From NCBI GenBank assembly GCA_025458905.1, contig JALORN010000040.1, positions 1 to 35,377 of the forward strand: a stretch of DNA of 35,377 nucleotides. Direction: 5' to 3'. The position numbers were made by a program, and so were the translations under genes. The notes beneath the pieces were generated by a model. It worked only from the letters and a program-made list of their open reading frames with translations, did no database searches and was not told where the DNA came from. Of this stretch, positions 14,733 through 27,312 are shown piece after piece (position 1 is the first letter of the stretch; the number at the start of each line of letters is the position of its first letter). Source of the stretch: Steroidobacteraceae bacterium (GTDB lineage: Bacteria; Pseudomonadota; Gammaproteobacteria; Steroidobacterales; Steroidobacteraceae).

Positions 14733-16023
14733 ACGCCTCGTCGCGCAGCCGCCGCAGCCAGAGCTCGGTCTCCTCGTCGGCCTTGCTCTCGCGCAGCTGC
14801 ACGAACGCGCGCTGGCGCCGCAGCTCGTCGGTGTTGTCGAACTCGCGGCGGCCGAGCAGCTGCACGATGTGCCAGCCGAACTGCGTGCGGAACGGCCGGC
14901 TGATCTCGTTCTCGGCCAGCCCCTGCAGTACCTGCTCGAACTCCGGCACGAAGGTGCCCGGCCCGGTCCAGCCGAGGTCGCCGCCCTCGGACGCCGAGCC
15001 CGGGTCCTCGGAGACCACCTTCGCCACCGCGGCGAAGTCCTCGCCCTGGGTGATGCGCTCGCGGATCGTGCGCAGGCGCTGCTCGACCGTGGCGTCGTCC
15101 TGGATCTCGGTGGGCTTGAGCAGGATGTGGCGCGCCTTGACCTGCTGCACGACGGTCTGCACGTCGGCGCCGCGCACGTCGTTGAGGCGCACGATGTGGT
15201 AGCCCGAGGGCGTGCGCAGCGGCTCGCTGATCTCGCCGGGCTTCAGGCCCGTCACCAGGTCGGCGAGCACCGTCGGGATCTCGGGCCCGCGCCGCCAGCC
15301 CAGCGAGCCGCCCTCGAGCGCGGTCTGGCTGTTGGAGTAGGCGACCGCGAGGCGCGAGAAGTCCTCGCCCTTCCTGGCGCGCTCGTAGACGTCGGTCGCG
15401 CGGCGCGAGGCCTCCTCGAGCTGCGCGGCGGTCGCCGCCTGCGGCACGGCGACCAGGATGTGCGACAGGTTGTACTCGTTGAGCTCGGAGGGCCGGCCCT
15501 TCTGCTTCTCGAGGAACTGTTCGAGCTCGCGCGGCGCCACGTTGATCTTCTGGATGACGTCGCGCTGCCGCAGCACCTGCAGCGTGAGCTCCTTGCGGAT
15601 GCCGTCGCGGTAGGCGGCGTAGTCGATACCCTGCTGGGCGAGCGCCTCGGGCAGCTGCTGCAGCGGGATGCCGTTGCGCTGCGCGACCTCGGCGAGCGCC
15701 GCGTTCAGCTGCTCGTCGTTGATGCGGATGCCGGCGCGCTTGGCGCGCTGCATCTGGATCTCCTGCACCACCAGTCGCTCGAGCACCTGCTGGCGCAGCA
15801 CGCTCTGCGGCGGCAGCTCGAGGCCCTGCTGGCGCAGTCGCTGGGCGATCGCCACCACCTGCTCGTCGAGCTCGCTCTGCAGCACGATACCGTCGTTGAC
15901 GACCGCGACCACCTTGTCGAGCAGCTCGCCCTTGTCGACGAGCTCGCGGGTCTGGGCGACGAGCGTGGCGGGCGCAAGCAGCAGCAGCAGGGCGGCGAGG
16001 GTCGCGGGGGTGCGGGAAGTCAT
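14713..16023 (-). CDS. surA: Periplasmic chaperone/peptidyl-prolyl isomerase SurA
   Basis: Chaperone that carries unfolded outer-membrane proteins, including LptD, to the BAM complex. The 436-aa protein begins with a Sec signal peptide (hydrophobic LAALLLLLAPATLVAQ). The SurA N-terminal chaperone region follows (LLDKVVAVVNDGIVLQSELD, then ERLVVQEIQMQRAKRAGI). Two parvulin (PPIC) domains lie at about 175-280 (SHILVAV, GGSLGWR) and 290-390 (ARHILLK, GGDLGWTGPG). ATG 16023 is chosen because it places the signal peptide at the N-terminus; an in-frame TTG at 16077 would add a Pro-rich stretch with no merit. It lies 73 bp after lptD, its best-known client. Confidence 0.98.
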   Translation of the reverse strand: MTSRTPATLAALLLLLAPATLVAQTRELVDKGELLDKVVAVVNDGIVLQSELDEQVVAIAQRLRQQGLELPPQSVLRQQVLERLVVQEIQMQRAKRAGIRINDEQLNAALAEVAQRNGIPLQQLPEALAQQGIDYAAYRDGIRKELTLQVLRQRDVIQKINVAPRELEQFLEKQKGRPSELNEYNLSHILVAVPQAATAAQLEEASRRATDVYERARKGEDFSRLAVAYSNSQTALEGGSLGWRRGPEIPTVLADLVTGLKPGEISEPLRTPSGYHIVRLNDVRGADVQTVVQQVKARHILLKPTEIQDDATVEQRLRTIRERITQGEDFAAVAKVVSEDPGSASEGGDLGWTGPGTFVPEFEQVLQGLAENEISRPFRTQFGWHIVQLLGRREFDNTDELRRQRAFVQLRESKADEETELWLRRLRDEAYVETKI

Positions 16024-16096
16024 GTGCAGGGCGGCCTCGGGCGGTGGGGGAGGCGGCCGGTACGGCCCGGACGCCAAGTCGAAAAAGTCATTGAGT

Positions 16097-20321
<4,225 letters not shown>

Positions 20322-20326
20322 CGGGC

Positions 20327-20347
20327 CCGGCGCGCGAGCCGCGCCGG
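20327..20347 (+). terminator. GC hairpin after murU
   Basis: CCGGCGCG (20327-20334), loop CGAGC, CGCGCCGG (20340-20347): a perfect 8-bp stem beginning six bases after the murU stop. It is followed by CTAGGG and no T tract, like the hairpin at 6348-6364. It is a plausible end of the amgK-murU transcript but not a canonical intrinsic terminator. Confidence 0.45.
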
Positions 20348-20464
20348 CTAGGGTGCCGGGCGCGCGGTCGCTCCAGGTCCGCCCAGGGGCCGCTGCCGAC
20401 CGGTGGGCGGCGCGCACCGCAACGGTCCTGCCTCGGCGCCACAACGCCCTGCCGGTCCGGGGCG

Positions 20465-20470
20465 TACACT
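20465..20470 (+). promoter_or_regulatory. Possible -10 box of lipA
   Basis: TACACT matches TATAAT at four of six positions, 26 bases before the lipA GTG. The -35 is not recognisable. The rest of the 20348-20464 gap shows no gene or obvious motif. Confidence 0.3.
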
Positions 20471-20496
20471 GCGGGCTCGCCCCCTCAGGAGCCTCC

Positions 20497-21543
20497 GTGT
20501 CCGGACTGAAGGACATCCCCGTCGTTGCCGACGGCGCCCAGCCGCGCAGCGGCGAGAAGTACCGTACCGCGCAGGGCTTCACCGCCATCAAGGACGGCAT
20601 CAAGCCCGCCGCCGCCGACGCCACGGCCGTCCCGCGCACCGGCAAGCCGCGCTGGCTCAAGGCACCGCTCGGCTCCGGCGCGGGCTACGAGACCGTGCGC
20701 CGCACGGTGCGCGAGCACCGGCTCGCGACCGTCTGCGAGGAGGCCAAGTGTCCCAACATCGGTGAGTGCTGGAACGCCGGCACCGCCACCATCATGCTGA
20801 TGGGCGAGGTCTGCACGCGCGCCTGCCGCTTCTGCTCGGTGGACACCGGCAACCCGCGCGGCTGGCTCGATCCCGAGGAGCCGCGGAACACCGCGCGCAC
20901 CGTCGAGCTGATGAAGCTCGGCTACGTCGTGCTGACCTCGGTCGATCGCGACGACCTGCCCGACGGCGGGGCCGCGCACTTCGCCGCCACGGTGCGCGCG
21001 ATCAAGGCGCTGCGCCCGGCGACCGCGGTCGAGGCGCTGACACCCGACTTCCGCGGCGTGCTGCGCGACGTCGAGACCGTGGTCGACTCCGGCCTGCAGG
21101 TGTTCGCGCAGAACGTCGAGACCGTGCGCCGCCTGACCCACCCGGTCCGCGACCCGCGCGCCGGCTACGAGCAGACGCTCTCGGTGCTGGCGCACGCCAA
21201 GCGCCACCGGCCCGAGGTCCTGACCAAGACGAGCCTGATGCTCGGCCTCGGCGAGACCGATGCCGAGGTGCTCGAGACCATGGACGACCTGCGCGGCGCC
21301 GGCGTCGACCTGCTGACACTCGGCCAGTACCTGCGCCCGACCGCGAACCACCTGCCCGTGGCGCGCTTCGTCACGCCGGCGGAGTTCGACGGCTTCCGCG
21401 CCGCGGCGCTCGCGCGCGGCTTCCGCGAATGCGTGTCCGGCCCGCTGGTGCGTTCCAGCTATCGGGCCGAGCGCGCCCTGCAGGGCAACAATGCCGGCCT
21501 CGACAACGCCCGGCTCGAGGCCGCCGCGCGGCCGCTCGCGTGA
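20497..21543 (+). CDS. lipA: Lipoyl synthase
   Basis: Radical-SAM enzyme that inserts two sulfurs into the octanoyl group on lipoyl carrier proteins. The 348-aa protein has the auxiliary iron-sulfur cluster motif [12 protein letters not shown] and the radical-SAM motif [10 protein letters not shown]. Later family blocks are [32 protein letters not shown] and the C-terminal VRSSYRAE, with the Ser ligand of the auxiliary cluster. GTG 20497 is preceded by AGGAG (20487-20491). The stop overlaps the lipB GTG by four bases. Confidence 0.97.
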   Translation: MSGLKDIPVVADGAQPRSGEKYRTAQGFTAIKDGIKPAAADATAVPRTGKPRWLKAPLGSGAGYETVRRTVREHRLATVCEEAKCPNIGECWNAGTATIMLMGEVCTRACRFCSVDTGNPRGWLDPEEPRNTARTVELMKLGYVVLTSVDRDDLPDGGAAHFAATVRAIKALRPATAVEALTPDFRGVLRDVETVVDSGLQVFAQNVETVRRLTHPVRDPRAGYEQTLSVLAHAKRHRPEVLTKTSLMLGLGETDAEVLETMDDLRGAGVDLLTLGQYLRPTANHLPVARFVTPAEFDGFRAAALARGFRECVSGPLVRSSYRAERALQGNNAGLDNARLEAAARPLA

Positions 21544-22259
21544 GCGCCACGCCCGCACCACGGAGTATCCCGGAGCACGCCGCCCTCGCGCGCGGCGCGC
21601 AGCCGCTGCCGCCCGACGGCCCCGGCGCGGCGCCCGCCCGCCTGCCGTGGCCACCGCGGGTCCGCTGGCTCGGCCAGGTCGACTACGAGCCCACGTGGCG
21701 CGCGATGCAGCGCCTGACCGACCTGCGAGACGCGGCGACGCCCGACGAGCTCTGGCTGCTCGAGCACCCGCCGGTCTACACCCTCGGGATGAACGCCGAT
21801 CCCGCGCACCTGCTCGACGCCGGCACCATTCCAGTGGTGCGCATCGATCGCGGCGGGCAGGTCACCTACCACGGGCCCGGCCAGCTGGTCGCCTACCCGC
21901 TGGTGGACCTGCGGCGCGCCGGGCTCGGCGTGCGCGAGCTGGTGACGGCGCTGGAGCGTGCCGTGATCCGCCTCGCGGCCCGCTTCGGCATCGAGGCCGC
22001 GGTTCGCGCCGGTGCGCCCGGCGTCTACGTCCGCGACGCAAAGCTCGCGAGCGTCGGCATCCGCGTGCGTCGCGGCGCGAGCTACCATGGGCTCGCGCTG
22101 AACGTGAACATGGACCTGGGCCCGTTCGGGCGCATCAACCCCTGCGGCTACCCGGGCCTCGCGATGACCCAGCTCGCGGCGCTCGGTGGCCCCGATTCGG
22201 TGGAGGCCGCTGCCGCGGGCCTCGCGCCGCTGCTGATCGAGGAGATGTCGAAGTCATGA
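21540..22259 (+). CDS. lipB: Octanoyl-ACP:protein octanoyltransferase
   Basis: Transfers octanoate from ACP to lipoyl domains, supplying the LipA substrate. The 239-aa protein carries the LipB signature [21 protein letters not shown] (split here as seen at about residues 101-121). The catalytic Lys lies in [13 protein letters not shown] and the catalytic Cys in [13 protein letters not shown]. About 40 Pro/Ala-rich residues precede the family core ([11 protein letters not shown]), slightly longer than usual; the GTG start overlapping lipA (GTGA) supports them. Its stop overlaps the folE start (ATGA). Confidence 0.96.
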   Translation: MSATPAPRSIPEHAALARGAQPLPPDGPGAAPARLPWPPRVRWLGQVDYEPTWRAMQRLTDLRDAATPDELWLLEHPPVYTLGMNADPAHLLDAGTIPVVRIDRGGQVTYHGPGQLVAYPLVDLRRAGLGVRELVTALERAVIRLAARFGIEAAVRAGAPGVYVRDAKLASVGIRVRRGASYHGLALNVNMDLGPFGRINPCGYPGLAMTQLAALGGPDSVEAAAAGLAPLLIEEMSKS

Positions 22260-22822
22260 GCACCCATCGTCCCGAGGACCTCGAGGCCGTGCGCCGCCTG
22301 CTCGCCTACATCGGCGAGGATCCGGACCGCGAGGGCCTGCAGGAGACTCCCAAGCGATTCCTGAAGGCCTGGGAGGAATACACCCGCGGCTACAAGCAGC
22401 GCCCCGAGGACATCCTGAAGGTGTTCGAGGACGGCGCGCAGAAGGTCGACGAGATGGTGATCGTTCGCGACATCCCGGTGTACTCGCTGTGCGAGCACCA
22501 CCTCGCGCCTTTCTTCGGCAAGGCCTACGTGGGCTACGTGCCGGACAAGCGCATCCTCGGCCTGTCGAAGATCTCGCGCGTGGTCGAGGTGTTCGCCCGG
22601 CGGCTGCAGGTGCAGGAACGGCTGACCAACCAGATCGCCGACGCGCTCGACACCCACCTGCAGCCGATCGGCGTCGCGGTGGTGATCGAATGCCGGCACA
22701 TGTGCATGGAATCGCGCGGCGTGCGCCACACCGGCACGGCGACCGTGAGCTCGGCGCTGCGCGGCTCGATCAAGAGCAACCCGGACACGCGCCGCGAATT
22801 CCTGTCGCTGATCGGCCGCTGA
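22256..22822 (+). CDS. folE: GTP cyclohydrolase I
   Basis: Converts GTP to 7,8-dihydroneopterin triphosphate, the first step of folate synthesis. The 188-aa protein has GEDPDREGLQETPKRFLKAW near the N-terminus. The zinc ligands are in YSLCEHHLAPFFGKAYVGY (Cys, His) and in ECRHMCMESRGV (Cys), and the substrate-binding QVQERLTNQIADAL is present. The ATG overlaps the lipB stop by four bases, so this folate gene is expressed as part of a lipoate operon. It converges on ybeD with only seven bases between stops. Confidence 0.97.
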   Translation: MSTHRPEDLEAVRRLLAYIGEDPDREGLQETPKRFLKAWEEYTRGYKQRPEDILKVFEDGAQKVDEMVIVRDIPVYSLCEHHLAPFFGKAYVGYVPDKRILGLSKISRVVEVFARRLQVQERLTNQIADALDTHLQPIGVAVVIECRHMCMESRGVRHTGTATVSSALRGSIKSNPDTRREFLSLIGR

Positions 22823-22829
22823 GCCGGCG

Positions 22830-23093
22830 TCAGATCACCATCACCACGCCCTCGGTGGCCGCGAGCTCGGTGACCAGCGCGACCACCTGCTCGCGGCTGC
22901 GCGCGACGATGGTGTAGGTGATCGAGACGAAGTTGCCCTGGCCGCTCGCGCGCTCGCCGATGCGCGCTTCCTCGAGGTCCGGCACGTGCCGCAACACGAC
23001 GGCATCGATCCGCGCGCGCAGCGCCGCATCGCGGCGGCCGACCACCTTGATGGGGTAGTCCGTCGGGAAGACGAGCGGGCTGGCGTCGGACAT
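22830..23093 (-). CDS. ybeD: YbeD-like DUF493 protein
   Basis: An 87-aa ACT-like fold protein of the DUF493 family, a conserved neighbour of lipB and dacA with no firm biochemical role. It shows FPTDYPIKVVGRRD, the central VVLRHVPDLEEARIGERASGQ region and the strand NFVSITYTIVARSREQV. It is the last gene of the minus-strand cluster and lies eight bases after dat. In E. coli and Pseudomonas it is collinear with lipB; here it faces lipA-lipB-folE convergently. Confidence 0.93.
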   Translation of the reverse strand: MSDASPLVFPTDYPIKVVGRRDAALRARIDAVVLRHVPDLEEARIGERASGQGNFVSITYTIVARSREQVVALVTELAATEGVVMVI

Positions 23094-23101
23094 CCTTCGG
23101 C

Positions 23102-23974
23102 TCACCAGGGCTGCGAGGCGAGCTCGAGCTTGAGCGCGTCGAAGGCCGCGCGGATCCGGCGGAACGCCGGGCCGGGCGCGCCCGTTCCGACCGGCTGGCC
23201 GTCGAGCCGGGTGACCGCCGACACCTCGCGGGTGGCGGCGGCGAGCCACACCTCGTCGGCGCCGCGCAGTTCCGCCTCCGCCACGGGCGTCGCGCGCCAC
23301 TCGAGCCCGACCCGGGTCGCGAGTTCCTCGACCACGCTGCGCGTGGTGCCCGGAAGGATCCAGCGCGAGTCGGGCGGGGTGCGGAGCACGCCGTCGCGCA
23401 CCACGTGCACCGTCGAGGCACTCGCGTCGGTGAGCCAGCCGTCGCGCAGCAGGATCGTCTCCTGCGCGCCCGCGTCGCAGGCGAGCTGGCGCAGCAGGAC
23501 GTTGGCGAGCAGCGCGACCGACTTGATGTCGCAGCGCGACCAGCGGGTGTCCTCGGCGGTGATGCAGGCGATGCCGTTCGCGAGGTGCTCCGCGGGCGGC
23601 CGCGGCAGGGGCGCGCAGAACGCGAACACGGTCGGCGGCAGGTCGGGCAGCGGTGCGTGGTTGCGGCCGTATTCGGCGCCGCGCGTCACCTGCAGGTAGA
23701 GGTACTGGTCGCCGCCGCCGTTGCGCGCCACCAGTTCGGCGACCAGCGCCCGCCAGCCCGCGCGGTCGTGCGGGTCGCGCAGGCGGACCTGCGCGAGGCT
23801 GCGCGCGAGCCGGTCGAAGTGCGGGTGGAAGCGGAACGGCCGGCCGGCGAACACGGGCATGACCTCGTAGACGCCGTCGGCGAACAGGAAGCCACGGTCG
23901 AGCGGCGAGATCCGCGCCTCGCGCAGCGGCAGGAAGGCCCCGCCGAGGTGGCAGACCGGCAGCGGCTCGGCCAT
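23102..23974 (-). CDS. dat: D-amino acid aminotransferase (class IV PLP)
   Basis: Fold-type IV PLP aminotransferase, likely interconverting D-alanine and D-glutamate with their keto acids. The 290-aa protein has the N-terminal FLPLREARISPLDRGFLFADGVYE and the PLP lysine in RCDIKSVALLANVL. The family segments QETILLRDGWLTDASASTVHV and LPGTTRSVVEELA also appear. Branched-chain or aminodeoxychorismate-lyase relatives share the fold, but the DRGFLFADGVYE start and the position between dacA and ybeD favour a D-amino acid enzyme. It begins 16 bases after dacA. Confidence 0.9.
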   Translation of the reverse strand: MAEPLPVCHLGGAFLPLREARISPLDRGFLFADGVYEVMPVFAGRPFRFHPHFDRLARSLAQVRLRDPHDRAGWRALVAELVARNGGGDQYLYLQVTRGAEYGRNHAPLPDLPPTVFAFCAPLPRPPAEHLANGIACITAEDTRWSRCDIKSVALLANVLLRQLACDAGAQETILLRDGWLTDASASTVHVVRDGVLRTPPDSRWILPGTTRSVVEELATRVGLEWRATPVAEAELRGADEVWLAAATREVSAVTRLDGQPVGTGAPGPAFRRIRAAFDALKLELASQPW

Positions 23975-23990
23975 CCGCGCAGCGCCCGCC

Positions 23991-25184
23991 TCAGCGCATC
24001 CAGAGCGAGACGCTGTCGGAGAGGCGGCTGAAGAGTCCGCCTTCCGCGACCGCCTTGGCCGGATACAACGGCACCTTGGCGACGACCTCGTTGCCGTCGC
24101 TGACCACCATCTCGCCGACCACCTGGTTGGCCGCGAGCGGCGCGACCAGCGGCTCGCGGAGCGTGAAGCTGGTCTTCAGGGAACCCGCGGCGCCACGGCT
24201 CGTCGTGACCACGACGTCGCGTGCCGGCCCGACCGCGACCTCGTCCTCGGCGCCCTTGTAGACCCGCGCCGTCGCCACGGTCTCGCGCCGGCCCTTGACC
24301 TTGGCGGTCTCGAAGAACGTGAAGCCGTAATTGAGCAGTGCCGCACTCGCATCCTCCCTCCCCTTGAAGGAGTCGGCGCCGAACACCACGCTGACGAGGC
24401 GCATGTCGCCGCGCTTCGCCGAGGTCAGCAGGCAATAGCCCGCCGACTCGGTGTGCCCGGTCTTGATGCCGTCCACGGAGGGGTCGCGGCCCAGCAGGCC
24501 GTTGCGGTTCTGCTGCTTGATGCCGTTCCAGACGAACTCCTTCTCCGAGTACCACTTGTAGTACTGCGGATGCTCGCGGATCACGGCGCGCGCGAGCGTC
24601 ACGATGTCGCGTGCGGTGGTGTAGAGGTTCGGGTCGGGCAGCCCGGTGCTGTTGGTGAAGTTGGAGGACTTCATGCCGAGCTGCCTGGCATAGGTGTTCA
24701 TCATCTGCGCGAAGGCATCCTCGGTGCCGCCGACCTTCTCGGCGAGCGCGATCGAGGCGTCGTTGCCCGACTGGATGATCATGCCCTTGAGCAGGGTCTC
24801 GACCGGCACCGTGGTATTCACCTGCACGAAGGTGCTCGAGCCGCCCGAGCCGGCGCCGCCGGAGCGCCAGGCATGCTCGCTGATCATCACCGGGTCCTGC
24901 AGCGCGAGGCGCTTCTCGGCGATCGCCTTGAACACGCCGTACGCCGTCATCACCTTCGTGATGCTCGCCGGCTCCATGCGCGCGTCGGGATTCATCGCGG
25001 CGAGCACGCGGCCGGTCTCGTAGTCGACGACGATGTAGGAGCGCACGTCGACCGTCGGCGGCTTCGGGACCGGCACCGCGGCAGCTGCGGGCACGAGCGG
25101 CGCGAGCGCGCCGGCCAGGAGCAGCGCGAACGGCGGGAAAGCGGGACGGGCGAGACGGGCGAACGAGAAGCGCGAGGAACGCAT
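23991..25184 (-). CDS. dacA: D-alanyl-D-alanine carboxypeptidase (PBP5/6 type)
   Basis: Periplasmic penicillin-binding protein that trims the terminal D-Ala from peptidoglycan stem peptides. The 397-aa protein has a signal peptide (FALLLAGALAPLVPAAAA). The catalytic triad motifs are SITKVM (Ser about 73), SGNDAS (about 139) and KTGHTE (about 239). A C-terminal PBP5 beta domain follows, and the amphipathic end LFSRLSDSVSLWMR serves as membrane anchor. The released D-alanine could feed the neighbouring D-amino acid aminotransferase. An 89-bp gap with its own -10-like box separates it from rlpA. Confidence 0.97.
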   Translation of the reverse strand: MRSSRFSFARLARPAFPPFALLLAGALAPLVPAAAAVPVPKPPTVDVRSYIVVDYETGRVLAAMNPDARMEPASITKVMTAYGVFKAIAEKRLALQDPVMISEHAWRSGGAGSGGSSTFVQVNTTVPVETLLKGMIIQSGNDASIALAEKVGGTEDAFAQMMNTYARQLGMKSSNFTNSTGLPDPNLYTTARDIVTLARAVIREHPQYYKWYSEKEFVWNGIKQQNRNGLLGRDPSVDGIKTGHTESAGYCLLTSAKRGDMRLVSVVFGADSFKGREDASAALLNYGFTFFETAKVKGRRETVATARVYKGAEDEVAVGPARDVVVTTSRGAAGSLKTSFTLREPLVAPLAANQVVGEMVVSDGNEVVAKVPLYPAKAVAEGGLFSRLSDSVSLWMR

Positions 25185-25224
25185 TCTGGCGGGACTCCGG
25201 CATCGGTGGTGGCTCGGGGCGGCT

Positions 25225-25230
25225 ATTGTA
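25225..25230 (-). promoter_or_regulatory. Possible -10 box of dacA
   Basis: On the minus strand this reads TACAAT (five of six to TATAAT), inside the small inverted repeat GCTA-CAA-TAGC. It lies about 40 bases upstream of the dacA ATG (25184) in the only sizeable gap of the mreB-ybeD cluster downstream of mreC. No good -35 is seen at 17 bases. Confidence 0.45.
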
Positions 25231-25273
25231 GCGGCAGCCCCGCGGCCCTCGTCGGGCAATCGAGCGGGCGCGC

Positions 25274-26128
25274 TCATCGCAGCACGCGACGCACCTGCGC
25301 CACGCCGGCCAGTTGCAGGCGCTCGGTCATGTAGTCGACCTCGATGGCCGTGTCGAACGGGCCGACGTGCACCTGCCACACGGTGCGCGCGCCGGCGCGA
25401 CTGCTGCGCACGACGGCGTTGCCGATGCCGGCCGCGGCGAGCCGCGCGACGAGCTGGCGTGCGTTCGCTTCGCTGAAGAACGCACCGGCCTGCAGCATCG
25501 TAGCCGGCCCGCCGGCAGGCCTGGCCGGGGCCGGCACCATGGCGGCGGCCGACCGTGCGGGCGGCAGGTCGCCATCCGGCGACAGCACGCGGACCTCGAC
25601 CGGCGCCGTGCCGGTCCTGAGCATGTCGAGCTTCCAGGCCGCGGTGTACGACAGGTCGATCAGGCGGTCGCCGACGAACGGCCCGCGATCGTTGACGCGC
25701 ACCACCACCGAGCGCCCGTTGCGCAGGTTCGTGACGCGCACGTAGGCCGGGATCGGCAGAGTCTTGTGGGCCGCCGTCATCGCGTACATGTCGTAGGGTT
25801 CGCCGCTCGAGGTGCGCGCCGCATGGAAGCCGGGCCCGTACCACGAGGCCGTGCCGCGCTCGACGTACCCCTTGGCGGTGTCGAGCACCGAGTAGCGACG
25901 GCCGAAGACCACGTAGGACGCCGGGTTGCCGTAGCGACTGCGCGGTTCGGCACGCGGCACGGCGTCGGGGATCGCGGCGAGGTCCCGGGGCGGCGCGGGC
26001 GCCGGCGCGGCGGGCGGTGACGCCGGAACGCCCGTCTTGCCGGCGTCGCCGCGCGGTGCGGGCGCGGTGGAGCAGGCGGCGAGGGACGCGGCGGCGAGCG
26101 CGACGATCGAGCAGGCGGTGCGACGCAT
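25274..26128 (-). CDS. rlpA: RlpA-type septal lipoprotein
   Basis: Lipoprotein of the RlpA family, a lytic transglycosylase acting on denuded glycan strands in Pseudomonas. The 284-aa protein has a signal peptide with lipobox LAAC (Cys about 19) and a Pro/Ala-rich linker. The double-psi beta-barrel domain follows (GTASWYGPGFHAARTSSGE, TAAHKTLPIPAYVRVTNLRNG, VRVNDRGPF with the catalytic Asp/Arg region). The C-terminal SPOR domain (about 210-284, MLQAGAFFSEANARQLVARL) binds denuded peptidoglycan. Its ATG shares one base with the mltB stop. Confidence 0.96.
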   Translation of the reverse strand: MRRTACSIVALAAASLAACSTAPAPRGDAGKTGVPASPPAAPAPAPPRDLAAIPDAVPRAEPRSRYGNPASYVVFGRRYSVLDTAKGYVERGTASWYGPGFHAARTSSGEPYDMYAMTAAHKTLPIPAYVRVTNLRNGRSVVVRVNDRGPFVGDRLIDLSYTAAWKLDMLRTGTAPVEVRVLSPDGDLPPARSAAAMVPAPARPAGGPATMLQAGAFFSEANARQLVARLAAAGIGNAVVRSSRAGARTVWQVHVGPFDTAIEVDYMTERLQLAGVAQVRRVLR

Positions 26129-27312
26129 CAGCGGCCGGGCGAGCCGGCGTCGTCGTCGGGCGCGTCGGCGCGCGCGGCGATCGCCTGCGCGAGGTCGTGC
26201 ACGGCCATCGCGTAGCGGATGCTGCGGTTGTAGCGCGTGATGACCTGGAAGTTCTGGAAGCCGACGCGCACGTTGGCACGGTCCTGAAGTTCCGCGGGCA
26301 CGAGGATCGCCGCGGTCTCAGGCGGGACGGACGCGTCGAACGCGATGCCGCGGCCGCGCAGGCCGGCGACCGTCTCGTTGAGCTGCAGGTTGCGCGGGTC
26401 GAGCGTCGCCATCACCGACGGGTCCGCCTCGGCCTCGACCAGCACCGGCGCGCCGGCCTGCCAGCCGTGCGCCTTGAAATAGTTGGCGACGCTCGCCACC
26501 ACGTCGTCCCAGTCGGCGAACAGGTTGCGGCGCCCGTCCTCGCCGCCATCGATGGCGTAGCGGCGGTAGCTCGACGGGATGAACTGCGGCGCGCCCATCG
26601 CGCCCGCGTAGGACCCGAGCGCCGATCCCGGGTCGACCTTCTCCTCGCGCGCCAGCAGCAGGAACTGCTCGAGCTCGGAGCGGAAGAACGCGCCGCGCGG
26701 CGGATACTCGAAACCGAGGGTCATCAGTGCGTCCAGCACGCGCCACGAGCCCTTGATCCGGCCGTAGAAGGTCTCGACGCCGAGGATCGCGATCACGTAC
26801 GGCGCGGCGACGCCGGTCTCCTGCTCGACGCGCTCCAGCCGCTCGCGGTGCTGCGCCCAGAAGTCCACGCCCTCGCGGATGCGCTGCTCGGTCAGGAAGC
26901 GCGCGCGGTATTCCCACCACGGCGAGACGCGCTCGGCCGGGCGCGTCATGGCCTCGATGATCTTCGGTTGCGCCACGGCCTTGCCGAGCAGCGCGAGCAG
27001 GTCGGCGCGCGGGATGCCGTGGCGGGCCGCGACCTCGTCGACGAAAGCCTTGATGTCGGCGCGCTCGAGGTCGAAGGGTGCCTGCGGCGGCAGCGGCAGG
27101 GGCGGCGCCGCGGGCGCCGTGCTCGGCGAAGCCGGGGCGGGCGCAGGCGCGGGCGCGGGCACCGCCGGTGCCGCGCCGGTCGCGGTCACGGCGGCCGGGG
27201 CGTGGGCGGACGGGGCGTTGGTGCACGGCGCCGCCGGTGCGGCGAGCGCGCACACGACGCCGACGACGAGCGCGGCCGGCAAGCGGGCGGCCGCGGCAGG
27301 GGGCTTCGTCAT
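26128..27312 (-). CDS. mltB: Membrane-bound lytic murein transglycosylase B
   Basis: Lytic transglycosylase cleaving the MurNAc-GlcNAc bond in the periplasm. The 394-aa protein has an N-terminal export signal followed by an Ala/Pro-rich spacer to about residue 85. The SLT/MltB catalytic domain shows VIAILGVETFYGRIKGSWR with the catalytic Glu, and GAMGAPQFIPSSYRRYAIDG and FADWDDVVASVANYFKAHGW follow. No convincing lipobox is seen (the Cys is preceded by AAP), unlike E. coli MltB. The ATG overlaps the rodA stop by four bases. Confidence 0.95.
   Translation of the reverse strand: MTKPPAAAARLPAALVVGVVCALAAPAAPCTNAPSAHAPAAVTATGAAPAVPAPAPAPAPASPSTAPAAPPLPLPPQAPFDLERADIKAFVDEVAARHGIPRADLLALLGKAVAQPKIIEAMTRPAERVSPWWEYRARFLTEQRIREGVDFWAQHRERLERVEQETGVAAPYVIAILGVETFYGRIKGSWRVLDALMTLGFEYPPRGAFFRSELEQFLLLAREEKVDPGSALGSYAGAMGAPQFIPSSYRRYAIDGGEDGRRNLFADWDDVVASVANYFKAHGWQAGAPVLVEAEADPSVMATLDPRNLQLNETVAGLRGRGIAFDASVPPETAAILVPAELQDRANVRVGFQNFQVITRYNRSIRYAMAVHDLAQAIAARADAPDDDAGSPGR

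Noticed and set aside
25223..25232. An operator at the small inverted repeat GCTA-TTG-TAGC upstream of dacA.
   Set aside because: Four-base arms are too short to support an operator call; it is reported only as a possible -10 box.
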